From: Legionellales bacterium
GTDB taxonomy: Bacteria; Pseudomonadota; Gammaproteobacteria; Eutrophobiales; Eutrophobiaceae
Assembly (NCBI GenBank): GCA_002721165.1
Contig: PBJS01000025.1
Coordinates: 4,805-68,804 of the forward strand
Direction of reading: 5' to 3'
DNA length: 64,000 nucleotides
The stretch's first letter is position 1. Each line of letters opens with the position of its first letter. The position numbers and the translations under genes are program-made. Below are positions 43,819-52,542 of this stretch, one piece after another. The notes under the pieces are model-generated. The model worked only from the letters and a program-made list of their open reading frames with translations, did no database searches and was not told the origin of the DNA.

Positions 43819-45465
43819 TTACATCATACCACCCATACCACCCATACCACCCATATCAGGCATCGGAGGGTGAGCATGAGCTTCTTCTTTTGGTAACTCA
43901 GCAACCATAGCTTCAGTCGTAAGTAATAGGCCTGCAACAGATGCAGCATTTTGTAATGCTGAGCGAGATACTTTTGTAGGATCGAGAATACCCATTTCTA
44001 TCATATCCCCAAACTCGCCACTAGCAGCGTTGTAACCATAATTACCCTCGCCATCAGCAACCGAGTTCAAAATGACAGATGCTTCTTCCCCTGCATTACT
44101 TACAATCTGGCGTAAAGGTTCTTCAAGAGCTCGTCTTAGTATACCGACTCCGATCTTTTGATCTTCATTGGCACCTTTTACCTTATCAACAACAGACTTA
44201 GCACGAATTAGTGCAACACCACCGCCAGGAACAACACCCTCTTCAACAGCGGCACGTGTTGAATGCAAAGCATCCTCAACTCTCGCCTTCTTTTCCTTCA
44301 TCTCAATCTCTGTCGCGGCCCCAACTTTAATAACTGCAACACCGCCAGCTAATTTAGCGACACGTTCTTGAAGCTTTTCGCGATCATAATCTGATGTTGT
44401 ATCTTCAATTTGTTGACGAATTTGTGTAACACGACCTTCAATTTCGGCAGTTTTTCCTGCACCATCAATAATTGTGGTATTTTCTTTTGAGATTTGTACA
44501 CGCTTCGCACTACCTAAATCATCCAAGCCCGTTTTTTCTAAACTTAGGCCAACCTCTTCAGATATTACTGTGCCAGATGTTAAAATTGCAATATCTTCAA
44601 GCATTGCTTTACGACGATCGCCAAAACCCGGCGCTTTAACAGCTGCCACTTTAACGATTCCACGCATATTATTGACAACTAGAGTCGCTAAGGCTTCGCC
44701 TTCAATATCTTCTGCAATAATTAATAAAGGTTTACTTGCTTTCGCAACCCCTTCAAGTAATGGCAGCAAATCACGTACATTAGATATCTTTTTATCATGC
44801 AATAGAATGTAAGGTGATTCCAGTTCTACGCTCATGGTTTGCTGGTCATTGATAAAATAAGGAGAAAGATAGCCTCTATCAAATTGCATACCTTCGACAA
44901 CGTCAAGCTCATTCTCAAGACCTGATCCCTCTTCAACGGTAATGACACCTTCTTTACCAACTTTTTCCATTGATTCTGCAATTATATTACCTATATCTTC
45001 GTCTGAATTTGCAGAAATTGTTCCTACCTGAGCAATTGCCTTACTGTCTTCACAAGGTTTTGACATTGATTTCAATTCCTCAACTGCGGCGCCTACTGCC
45101 TTATCGATACCACGTTTAATATCCATAGGGTTTGTACCCGCAGTTACTGCTTTTAATCCCTCACGTACAATAGCTTGTGCGAGTACAGTTGCTGTTGTTG
45201 TGCCATCACCTGCAACATCAGATGTTTTCGACGCAACTTCCTTAACCATCTGTGCTCCCATGTTTTCGAACTTATCTTCCAATTCGATTTCTTTTGCAAC
45301 AGAAACACCATCTTTGGTAACTGTTGGAGCACCGAAACTTTTATCTAAAATTACATTACGCCCTTTTGGGCCGAGCGTTTGCTTAACTGCATTCGCCAAA
45401 ATATTAACACCGTTCGCCATACGGGAACGAGCATCGTCTGAAAATTTAACTTCTTTAGCAGCCAT
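43819..45465 (-). CDS. groEL: Chaperonin GroEL
   Basis: The 548-residue 60-kDa chaperonin. The ATP-binding segment GDGTTTATVLA, the apical domain and the C-terminal GGM tail (MPDMGGMGGMGGMM) are intact. Paired with groES, 59 bp upstream. Confidence 0.98.
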   Translation of the reverse strand: MAAKEVKFSDDARSRMANGVNILANAVKQTLGPKGRNVILDKSFGAPTVTKDGVSVAKEIELEDKFENMGAQMVKEVASKTSDVAGDGTTTATVLAQAIVREGLKAVTAGTNPMDIKRGIDKAVGAAVEELKSMSKPCEDSKAIAQVGTISANSDEDIGNIIAESMEKVGKEGVITVEEGSGLENELDVVEGMQFDRGYLSPYFINDQQTMSVELESPYILLHDKKISNVRDLLPLLEGVAKASKPLLIIAEDIEGEALATLVVNNMRGIVKVAAVKAPGFGDRRKAMLEDIAILTSGTVISEEVGLSLEKTGLDDLGSAKRVQISKENTTIIDGAGKTAEIEGRVTQIRQQIEDTTSDYDREKLQERVAKLAGGVAVIKVGAATEIEMKEKKARVEDALHSTRAAVEEGVVPGGGVALIRAKSVVDKVKGANEDQKIGVGILRRALEEPLRQIVSNAGEEASVILNSVADGEGNYGYNAASGEFGDMIEMGILDPTKVSRSALQNAASVAGLLLTTEAMVAELPKEEAHAHPPMPDMGGMGGMGGMM

Positions 45466-45524
45466 GATTATTTTCTCCTAAAAGCGATCTGACTATTTTA
45501 TGTTTTATATATATTAAAATTACT

Positions 45525-45812
45525 TTATTCGATGACACCCATGATGTCGTCTTCGCGCATTACAAGGTATTCATCGCCACCGACTTTAACCTCTGTACCT
45601 GAGTACTTGCCAAACAACACCTTGTCGCCTTTTTTAAGTTCAAGCTTAGAAAGCTCGCCACTGTCCAGTAATTTACCATTGCCTACAGCAATAACTTCAC
45701 CCTGAATGGGTTTTTCTGTAGCTGAATCTGGGATAACAATCCCGCCCGGAGAAGTTTTTTCCTCTTCCACGCGCTTCACGATCACACGATCGTGTAATGG
45801 CCGGATATTCAT
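45525..45812 (-). CDS. groES: Co-chaperonin GroES
   Basis: A 95-residue co-chaperonin: MNIRPLHDRVIVKRVEEEKTS start, mobile loop SPGGIVIPDSATEK, GKYSGTEVKVGGDEYLVMREDDI. A strong AAGGAGG ribosome-binding site precedes it. The promoter overlaps a CIRCE operator upstream. Confidence 0.98.
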   Translation of the reverse strand: MNIRPLHDRVIVKRVEEEKTSPGGIVIPDSATEKPIQGEVIAVGNGKLLDSGELSKLELKKGDKVLFGKYSGTEVKVGGDEYLVMREDDIMGVIE

Positions 45813-45856
45813 TAAAGTAGTCCTCCTTAATTCCTAACCTATTGATTTATAATGGG

Positions 45857-45872
45857 CTAATATATTTATTAG
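45857..45872. repeat. Short inverted repeat in the groESL leader
   Basis: CTAATA-TATT-TATTAG is a 6-bp dyad that overlaps the proximal CIRCE half-site by 4 bp and would form a weak hairpin in the groESL leader RNA. Confidence 0.4.
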
Positions 45873-45895
45873 CACTCCTTATTAGAGAGTGCTAA
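45869..45895. promoter_or_regulatory. CIRCE operator (HrcA site) of groESL
   Basis: TTAGCACTC, nine bases, GAGTGCTAA: a perfect match to the CIRCE consensus. It lies directly downstream of the -10 of the groESL promoter on the minus strand, so HrcA binding would block initiation. No sigma-32 -35 (CTTGAA) is visible. Confidence 0.95.
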
Positions 45896-45922
45896 ATATA
45901 GTCGAAATAATAAACTTGTCAA
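45895..45922 (-). promoter_or_regulatory. Sigma-70 promoter of groESL
   Basis: Minus-strand TTGACA (45917-45922), 16 bp, TATATT (45895-45900). The -10 abuts the CIRCE operator. Transcription would start around 45888, leaving about 75 nt of leader. Confidence 0.8.
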
Positions 45923-45978
45923 CAGCTACATAGAAAAAAACATATGCGATATGAAAAATATTTGATGAAAATTTTTGG

Positions 45979-47172
45979 TTATTGGCTTCCTTCCTGCTGA
46001 TAATAAGACATTAATATTTTTGCCACTTCCGGACGTGCAAATTCAACAGGTAAATCTTTCCCAGCTGATAATATTTCACGAACACGAGTTCCCGACAGCA
46101 TTACAAAATCCTCTTTTGTATGATCTGGGACATCACGAAACATAACGACTTTATTTAATTTTTTTGAATAGGCTGTATGGTCGGCTTTGAAAATTTCAAT
46201 ATCCAATGCATCTAAAACATCATTGCTATCAAAAATTGTTTGTGCCTCAAAAGGGCCGTAGTAATCACCCACCCCTGCATGATCGCGCCCAACTATCAAA
46301 TGTGTACAACCCGCATTTTGACGAAATACAGCGTGCAATACAGCCTCTCTCGGTCCAGCATAAAGCATGTCAAAACCATAGCCTGTTACCATTACTGTGT
46401 TTTTAGGAAAATAGAGCTCAACCATTTTTCTAATAGCTGCATTACGAATGTCGGCAGGAATATCACCTGGTTTAAGCTTACCTAATAGCATATGAATTAA
46501 TATACCATCAGCATTTACCGAGTCTTTTGCGATTTTACATAACTCCTCATGTGCTCTATGCATTGGATTTCTTGTTTGAAAAGCCACGACTGTTTTCCAG
46601 TTATTCTTCTGAATCTGATTTCGAATTTCCATTGCTGTACGAAATGTATCTGAAAATTCAGATTTAAAGTAACTATAATTAAGCACCCTGATTGGTCCTG
46701 AAATTAGATATTTACCAGAGTTTTTAAATGTTTTAACCCCTGGGTGATCAATATCCAAGGTTCCAAAAATTTGTTTGGTTATATGATTAATTTTTTCAAC
46801 GTCTAAAGTTTCTATAGCTTCTATATTTTGTATTGCAAGAACAGGATTACCCGTAACATTTGGATCGCGCAATGCGATTACTGAAGACCCTTCAATCCTT
46901 GAAATATCATCTGTGCGGTTGACGCATGGGACTGGCCAAAACAAACCATTATTAGTTTTCATGTTCTCAGCGACTGATAACGTGTCTGCAAGATTCATAT
47001 AACCATCCAGCGGCGAAAAATACCCTGCGCCCAACATCACTGCATTGGCTGCTGCTGCAGAATTAAGAAGTAAATCCGGTAGAGATGCAGATTCTTCTAT
47101 TAGTCTATTACGTTCCTCGGAATCTTCTACAAATAATGGCTTTAATATATCTCCACCATGTGGCTTAATCAT
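45979..47172 (-). CDS. sat: ATP sulfurylase (single-polypeptide Sat type)
   Basis: Interconverts ATP plus sulfate with APS plus pyrophosphate. It has 397 residues with the nucleotide motifs QTRNPMHRAH and GRDHAGVGDYYGPFEAQ. It is unrelated to the CysDN pair used by most gammaproteobacteria for assimilation. I use the ATG at 47172, with AGGAG six bases upstream, over a GTG at 47175. The Sat type serves APS-dependent sulfur oxidation in many sulfur bacteria, working backwards to make ATP, but also assimilation; neighbours do not decide. No apr or cys genes adjoin it. Confidence 0.95.
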   Translation of the reverse strand: MIKPHGGDILKPLFVEDSEERNRLIEESASLPDLLLNSAAAANAVMLGAGYFSPLDGYMNLADTLSVAENMKTNNGLFWPVPCVNRTDDISRIEGSSVIALRDPNVTGNPVLAIQNIEAIETLDVEKINHITKQIFGTLDIDHPGVKTFKNSGKYLISGPIRVLNYSYFKSEFSDTFRTAMEIRNQIQKNNWKTVVAFQTRNPMHRAHEELCKIAKDSVNADGILIHMLLGKLKPGDIPADIRNAAIRKMVELYFPKNTVMVTGYGFDMLYAGPREAVLHAVFRQNAGCTHLIVGRDHAGVGDYYGPFEAQTIFDSNDVLDALDIEIFKADHTAYSKKLNKVVMFRDVPDHTKEDFVMLSGTRVREILSAGKDLPVEFARPEVAKILMSYYQQEGSQ

Positions 47173-47280
47173 CACTTGCTCCTTTTAATTTAATTGTTCT
47201 TATTGAAAGATAGGTATAAAAATGAGTTGCTATATTAATATTTTTTACAAATAAACGCTGCTCCTATATAAATACTAATT

Positions 47281-48393
47281 ATGAACTATAAAGCTAATCC
47301 AGAATATAAGCACGATAGTCCTTCTTGTACGGGTATTCTCATAACGAATCTGGGTACGCCAGATGAACCAACCGCATCATCGGTTAGAAAATATTTATCT
47401 GAATTTCTATCTGACCCTCGTGTGATTGAGCTGCCTAGATACCTATGGTGGTTAGTGCTGCATGGAATAATTTTGAGAACACGTCCATCTCGTTCGGCGA
47501 AAGCATATAGAAAAATTTGGACAGAAAGTGGTTCGCCTTTGTTATCAATATCAAAAAAACAGGTTTTGGGATTACAAAAAATATTAACTAAAAAAATTCA
47601 AGGGCCTATTAGAATTGAATTATCAATGAGATATGGAAACCCCTCAATCAAATCGGGACTTAAAAAATTGCAAGAATCAAATGCAAACAGAATTCTGATA
47701 TTGCCGTTGTATCCACAATATTCAGCTGCTACTACTGGCTCGACGTTTGACGCTGTTACTAATGAACTTAAGAAATGGCGATGGTTACCGGAAATAAGAA
47801 TGGTAAATCATTACCATGATTATCCCGATTATATTGATGCACTAAAAAATAGTATTGAAGAATACTGGAAACATAATGGTCGTCCTCAGAAGTTAATATT
47901 TTCATTTCATGGCTTACCTAAACATTATTTTCTTGCAGGCGACCCATATCACTGTGAGTGTCACAAAACAGCACGTTTAGTAGCTGAAAAATTAAAATTA
48001 GATCAAGATGAGTGGTTAGTTACATTTCAGTCCCGTTTTGGCCCACGAGAGTGGTTAAAACCCTATACTGACGAGACGCTAATATCGCTTGCTGAAAGTG
48101 GCGTAAAAAATATCAATATCATTTGTCCTGGATTTTCTGCTGATTGTTTAGAAACATTAGAAGAAATCGATATACAAAACCGTGAATTCTTCATAAAAGC
48201 GGGAGGCGAAAAATTTAATTATATTCCTGCGCTAAATGATGACGGTGATCATATTGAATTGCTCTCTAATATTATTTTAAAACATACAAATGGATGGCCA
48301 GAATTTTCAAAAAATTGGGATCAAGAAAAAATCGAAACGGAATTATCTAAAAGTAAAGAACGCGCAGAAAAATCTATATATAACAAAAATTAA
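47281..48393 (+). CDS. hemH: Ferrochelatase
   Basis: Inserts ferrous iron into protoporphyrin IX, the last step of heme synthesis. It has 370 residues: ITNLGTPDEPTASSVRKYLSEFL at the start, catalytic histidine in FSFHGLPKHYF, then GDPYHCECHKTA, TFQSRFGPREWLKPYT and CPGFSADCLETLEEI. It is divergent from sat and overlaps the convergent exporter gene by 4 bp. With hemB, hemJ and hemL it gives four heme genes scattered in this window. Confidence 0.97.
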   Translation: MNYKANPEYKHDSPSCTGILITNLGTPDEPTASSVRKYLSEFLSDPRVIELPRYLWWLVLHGIILRTRPSRSAKAYRKIWTESGSPLLSISKKQVLGLQKILTKKIQGPIRIELSMRYGNPSIKSGLKKLQESNANRILILPLYPQYSAATTGSTFDAVTNELKKWRWLPEIRMVNHYHDYPDYIDALKNSIEEYWKHNGRPQKLIFSFHGLPKHYFLAGDPYHCECHKTARLVAEKLKLDQDEWLVTFQSRFGPREWLKPYTDETLISLAESGVKNINIICPGFSADCLETLEEIDIQNREFFIKAGGEKFNYIPALNDDGDHIELLSNIILKHTNGWPEFSKNWDQEKIETELSKSKERAEKSIYNKN

Positions 48394-49193
48394 ATAAGCA
48401 TATTTATTCCAACAATCATAAGTAAAATAGCAAAGATACGTTTCAAAATTTCAGTTTGCAAATAATGGGCTAAACGTGCGCCTATTGGAGCAAAAATGAT
48501 TGTCATCATCACAATGATAAGTGCGGCAGGCCAATATAAATAACCTATCGAATGCATAAAGACATTCGGATTATTCCAGCTTGCAATAATGAATGTTGTA
48601 GTGGCGGCTACTGCAATTGGAAAACTACATGCTGAAGATATCGCAACTGCATTTCGTATATTTAAATTACACCATAATAAAAAAGGGACTGTTAATGTTC
48701 CTCCGCCAATACCCAACAAAGTAGAAAATATACCTATAAAAATTCCAGAAAAAATAAAACCGTTAGTATTAGGTAATGTAACAATTTTAGTAGGCCTAAC
48801 CTCGAACCATATCTGTATAGCAACCAGCATTTCAAAAATTCCAAAAATGATGCGTAATACATTACTTGACAGAGAATCAGCTATAAATACGCCAAGACAG
48901 GCTCCTAACAAAATTCCTGGGGCAATACGATATACAATAGACCAAGATACCGCTTGTTTTTGATGGTGCTCATAAGTTGCAAATAATGAGGTAAATATTA
49001 TCGTAGCCAATGATGTTGTTACCGCCTGATGCATTGTCAATGAAGATGCAAATCCTTGTTGGATAAAAATATAATGCAAAACAGGGACTATGATGATCCC
49101 CCCACCCAAACCTAACATTCCGCCCATTAGTCCAGCAAAAACACCTGTTAGTGCGTAGATTAATATTATCTGTATAGTCATTTCCGCAAACAT
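48390..49193 (-). CDS. TSUP-family transporter (TauE/SafE)
   Basis: A 267-residue membrane protein with about eight helices in two repeated halves; GLMGGMLGLGGGIIIVPVL and IFSTLLGIGGGTLTVPFLL are the paired signature loops. The family exports sulfite, sulfoacetate, sulfonates or other organic anions. The start may be the ATG at 49181 (MTIQIILIY) rather than 49193; both have weak ribosome-binding sites. Its closeness to sat is suggestive but hemH lies between. Confidence 0.86.
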   Translation of the reverse strand: MFAEMTIQIILIYALTGVFAGLMGGMLGLGGGIIIVPVLHYIFIQQGFASSLTMHQAVTTSLATIIFTSLFATYEHHQKQAVSWSIVYRIAPGILLGACLGVFIADSLSSNVLRIIFGIFEMLVAIQIWFEVRPTKIVTLPNTNGFIFSGIFIGIFSTLLGIGGGTLTVPFLLWCNLNIRNAVAISSACSFPIAVAATTTFIIASWNNPNVFMHSIGYLYWPAALIIVMMTIIFAPIGARLAHYLQTEILKRIFAILLMIVGINMLI

Positions 49194-49210
49194 TGTTAAG
49201 TCATCTATGG

Positions 49211-49243
49211 TTTGTAATTAAGCAGATTTGTAATTAAGCCAGA
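49211..49243. repeat. Tandem 16/17-bp repeat upstream of slt
   Basis: TTTGTAATTAAGCAGA (49211-49226) is followed at once by TTTGTAATTAAGCCAGA (49227-49243), differing by one inserted C, in the 139-bp gap between divergent exporter and slt genes. Confidence 0.8.
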
Positions 49244-49332
49244 TATATTACCGTGAACAGTGAAAAAATGTTGCTAATTCGAAGCCAAATAAGGACAATC
49301 CCTAGAATTTTTTTTGAACATGACATTTTCAA

Positions 49333-51558
49333 ATGAAATCAACCTCTTCTTATAAAAAAGTAAAAGAAAATTGTTTTACAAAAGATGAGCTATTGCGGGC
49401 ATTTATACCGCTATTGTTTATTTTTATAATAACCCCAAGTCATGCAAATACGATAAATACGCAGCGACAAGATTATCTTGAAGCAAAAAAAGCGTTTGAA
49501 TTAAAACAATATAAAAAATTTGGAAGAATCGCTAACACCCTTAAGGATTACCCGCTATACCCCTATTTACGGTACAACTATCTAAGGAAACGCGTTTGGA
49601 AAGAAAAAAACTCGGACATAATTTATTTCCTAGACCGCTATAGTGATCTACCGGTTACCAATAGACTCAGAAATTCATGGTTAAAAGTATTAATAAGAAG
49701 AGGTCATTGGCAAACGTTTCTTGATAATTACATCAAACACTCAGATCCTATGATGCAATGCTACCAGCTATACGCAAGGATGAAATTAAATAAAAAAGAA
49801 TTCTTATTAGAAGATATTCGTTCTATCTGGCTAACTGGAAAATCATTACCCTCACAATGTGACCAACCATTTGAAATGTTATATAAAAGTGGCTTAGTAA
49901 CAAATGAATTGGTATGGAAAAGATTTCGTTTATCAATGCAAAATAATGAGATTGGTCTTGCAACATATTTATCTCGGCGTCTTAATACTGAATCAAAAGT
50001 ACTCGCAAGAAAATGGATACAAATACATAAAAATCCATATAAACATACAAGAAAACCAAATCTTACTGATAACGAAACATCAAGAGAGATAATTGCGCAT
50101 GGCATATTAAGGCTAGCGAAAAAAAATCCGGAGAGGGCGGTTAAACGACTTGAAACATTAAAAATAAAATATTCATTCGCCTCCAGCGAAATCGCAGAAA
50201 TCGAACGCATGTTAGCTATCTATGCGGCAAAAAAGAAAAGTAAAATAGCTTCAAAATTACTCGATCAAATCGATAACTACCATGTTAATGACGAAATATT
50301 TCATTATCGATTACGTACAGCCCTACTAAAAAAAGACTGGGGTCTGCTAAAAAAATGGACAACGGGAGAACCCAATGACTCAGAAATTAATCTCCGCTGG
50401 TCATACTGGCATGCACGTTCTCTTGAGGAAACAGGAGAAACTGAAAAAGCAAAACAAATCTATATAAAATTAGCAAAGGAACGCGACTATTATGGGTTCC
50501 TTGCAGCAGACAAAATTAACAAACCATACAGTATGAATCACTACCCTGTAACAAATGATAAAGAAGAATTTGAACGTATTTCTTCATTGCCAGCAATGAA
50601 ACGCGCATATGAATTTTACCAGCTTGATATGAATACCAATGCAAGGCGAGAATGGCATCATGCTCTAAATAAAATGACTACCTATCAAATGCAAATGGCT
50701 GCTGCGCTAGCAGTAAAATGGGGGTGGCACAACAGAGCTATAATAACAATGAGTAGAGCCAAAGCACTTGATAATTTGGTTCTTCGTTTTCCAATATTAT
50801 TTGATGATTTATTAACAAAGTATGCAAAGAGAAACAATATCGATCGTAGCTGGGTTTTTGGAATAGTTAGAGCAGAAAGTGCATTTATTGAGGATATAAG
50901 TTCACCAGTAGGCGCATTAGGTCTAATGCAAGTTATGCCTAGGACTGGCAGGAGCGTAGCAAAGCAAATTGGGATCAAAAATTTCAAAAAAAGTAAACTC
51001 AGAAAAGCAGAGACAAATGTGCCAATCGGTAGTGCTTACATGAAAATGATGTTAGATAAATTTGAGGGTAATGTTGTTTTAGCTACCGCTGCGTATAATG
51101 CTGGTCCGCATCGCGTTTTAAAATGGCTTCCAAAAAAAGCATGCACTGAAAATCCTGATATTTGGATAGAATTGATCCCTTTTAACGAAACTAGAAAATA
51201 TGTACGTCGAGTGCTTTATTTTTCTATTGTCTATGACTGGCGTTTCAAAATGCCTATAAAACCTATGAAAGATCGTATGAGTTTAATAACACCAAAAAAT
51301 AAAAAGTTGATAGCTAAGCTATCATGTTATTCTATTATTGAAGCGTTAAATAAAAAATATATAAAAGAAAAGAAGACAACAAAAACGACAATTCATAATG
51401 GAAAAATAACTAAATATAGCGTAAAAAAAGGTGACTCATTATGGTTAATAGCAAACAGATTTGGTATCAGCGTTAATGATCTTCTTAGATGGAATAATTT
51501 AAAAAGAAATAGGCCCATAAAACCCGGTCAAATACTAGAAATTAATATAAAAGAATAA
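49333..51558 (+). CDS. slt: Soluble lytic murein transglycosylase with C-terminal LysM
   Basis: Cleaves peptidoglycan glycan strands to 1,6-anhydromuropeptides. It has 741 residues: a signal peptide (hydrophobic core about 23-35, cleavage near SHA), a long superhelical TPR-like ring, the SLT catalytic domain with E515 in IVRAESAF and GALGLMQVMPRTG, and a C-terminal LysM domain (about 692-740, YSVKKGDSLWLIANRFG). Classical Slt70 lacks LysM, so this is an extended form. It overlaps the next gene by one base. Confidence 0.93.
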   Translation: MKSTSSYKKVKENCFTKDELLRAFIPLLFIFIITPSHANTINTQRQDYLEAKKAFELKQYKKFGRIANTLKDYPLYPYLRYNYLRKRVWKEKNSDIIYFLDRYSDLPVTNRLRNSWLKVLIRRGHWQTFLDNYIKHSDPMMQCYQLYARMKLNKKEFLLEDIRSIWLTGKSLPSQCDQPFEMLYKSGLVTNELVWKRFRLSMQNNEIGLATYLSRRLNTESKVLARKWIQIHKNPYKHTRKPNLTDNETSREIIAHGILRLAKKNPERAVKRLETLKIKYSFASSEIAEIERMLAIYAAKKKSKIASKLLDQIDNYHVNDEIFHYRLRTALLKKDWGLLKKWTTGEPNDSEINLRWSYWHARSLEETGETEKAKQIYIKLAKERDYYGFLAADKINKPYSMNHYPVTNDKEEFERISSLPAMKRAYEFYQLDMNTNARREWHHALNKMTTYQMQMAAALAVKWGWHNRAIITMSRAKALDNLVLRFPILFDDLLTKYAKRNNIDRSWVFGIVRAESAFIEDISSPVGALGLMQVMPRTGRSVAKQIGIKNFKKSKLRKAETNVPIGSAYMKMMLDKFEGNVVLATAAYNAGPHRVLKWLPKKACTENPDIWIELIPFNETRKYVRRVLYFSIVYDWRFKMPIKPMKDRMSLITPKNKKLIAKLSCYSIIEALNKKYIKEKKTTKTTIHNGKITKYSVKKGDSLWLIANRFGISVNDLLRWNNLKRNRPIKPGQILEINIKE

Positions 51559-52514
51559 TGTTAATTAAAAAAATCGCAATACTTGGAGGGACAGGCTTTG
51601 TAGGTCAATCCCTCTGCAATCGCCTGTCAGAAGATGGTTATGAGTTAAAGGTGCCTACTCGAAATAGAGAATATAATCGAGAGGACTTGATTCTTTTACC
51701 TAATCTGGAATTAATAGAAACAGACATCCATAATCCTAAAAATTTAAAAAATCTACTCATTGACTGTGATGCGGTAATCAACTTGATTGGGATCCTGAAT
51801 GAGAAAGAAAACAATGGGAAAGGTTTTAAAAAAGTACATGTTAAACTAATTAAAAATTTAATTTCTGCTTGTGAAATAAATGGAATACGCAGAATCTTAC
51901 AGTTGAGCGCACTAAATGCAGATGCAAAAAATGGGAAAAGCTTTTACCTAAAAACAAAAGGAGAAGCTGAGGAACTACTACGTTCAAATTCGGCTGGAAT
52001 AGAAATTACTATATTTAGACCATCTGTTATTTTCGGGAAAAAAGATAGTTTTTTTAATAGATTTGCAAAATTATTAAAAATCAGCCCTTTGTTTTTTCCT
52101 CTTGCGTGTTATAAAACAAAATTTTCACCCATATATGTGCTTGATTTAGTAGAAATGATGACAAATTCGATCAAGGACCCAGATAGTTATAATAAAAGTT
52201 ACCAATTATGTGGGCCAAAGACTTATACACTAAAAGACCTAGTTAGCTATACTTCAAAAACTTTAGGTTTCAACTGCTTAATAATCCCCCTAAATAATGT
52301 TTTATCGCGTATACAGGCAAAGATATTTGATTTCTTACCAGGTAAACCTTTTTCAACAGATAATTACTTATCAGCTCAAACTGATAGTATTTGCGAGTGT
52401 AATGATTTATTTAGATACAATATTAAAGCCACTGCTATTGAAGATGTTGTGCCCCAATATCTGTCAGGCTATGAATATCGTTCATTTTATTCTAAGTTTC
52501 GTAACAACTCATAA
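51558..52514 (+). CDS. Complex I NDUFA9-like NAD(P)-binding protein
   Basis: A 318-residue atypical short-chain dehydrogenase. The Rossmann motif ILGGTGFVGQSLCNRL is at residues 8-23; INLIGILNE and the KTKGEAEELLRSN segment follow, typical of the NDUFA9-like group. The catalytic YXXXK is replaced by YLKTKGE, so activity is uncertain. In gammaproteobacteria it commonly lies between slt and cca; function unknown. Confidence 0.82.
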   Translation: MLIKKIAILGGTGFVGQSLCNRLSEDGYELKVPTRNREYNREDLILLPNLELIETDIHNPKNLKNLLIDCDAVINLIGILNEKENNGKGFKKVHVKLIKNLISACEINGIRRILQLSALNADAKNGKSFYLKTKGEAEELLRSNSAGIEITIFRPSVIFGKKDSFFNRFAKLLKISPLFFPLACYKTKFSPIYVLDLVEMMTNSIKDPDSYNKSYQLCGPKTYTLKDLVSYTSKTLGFNCLIIPLNNVLSRIQAKIFDFLPGKPFSTDNYLSAQTDSICECNDLFRYNIKATAIEDVVPQYLSGYEYRSFYSKFRNNS

Positions 52515-52542
52515 AAGATTAATAGGTTTTAATTAAAAATTT

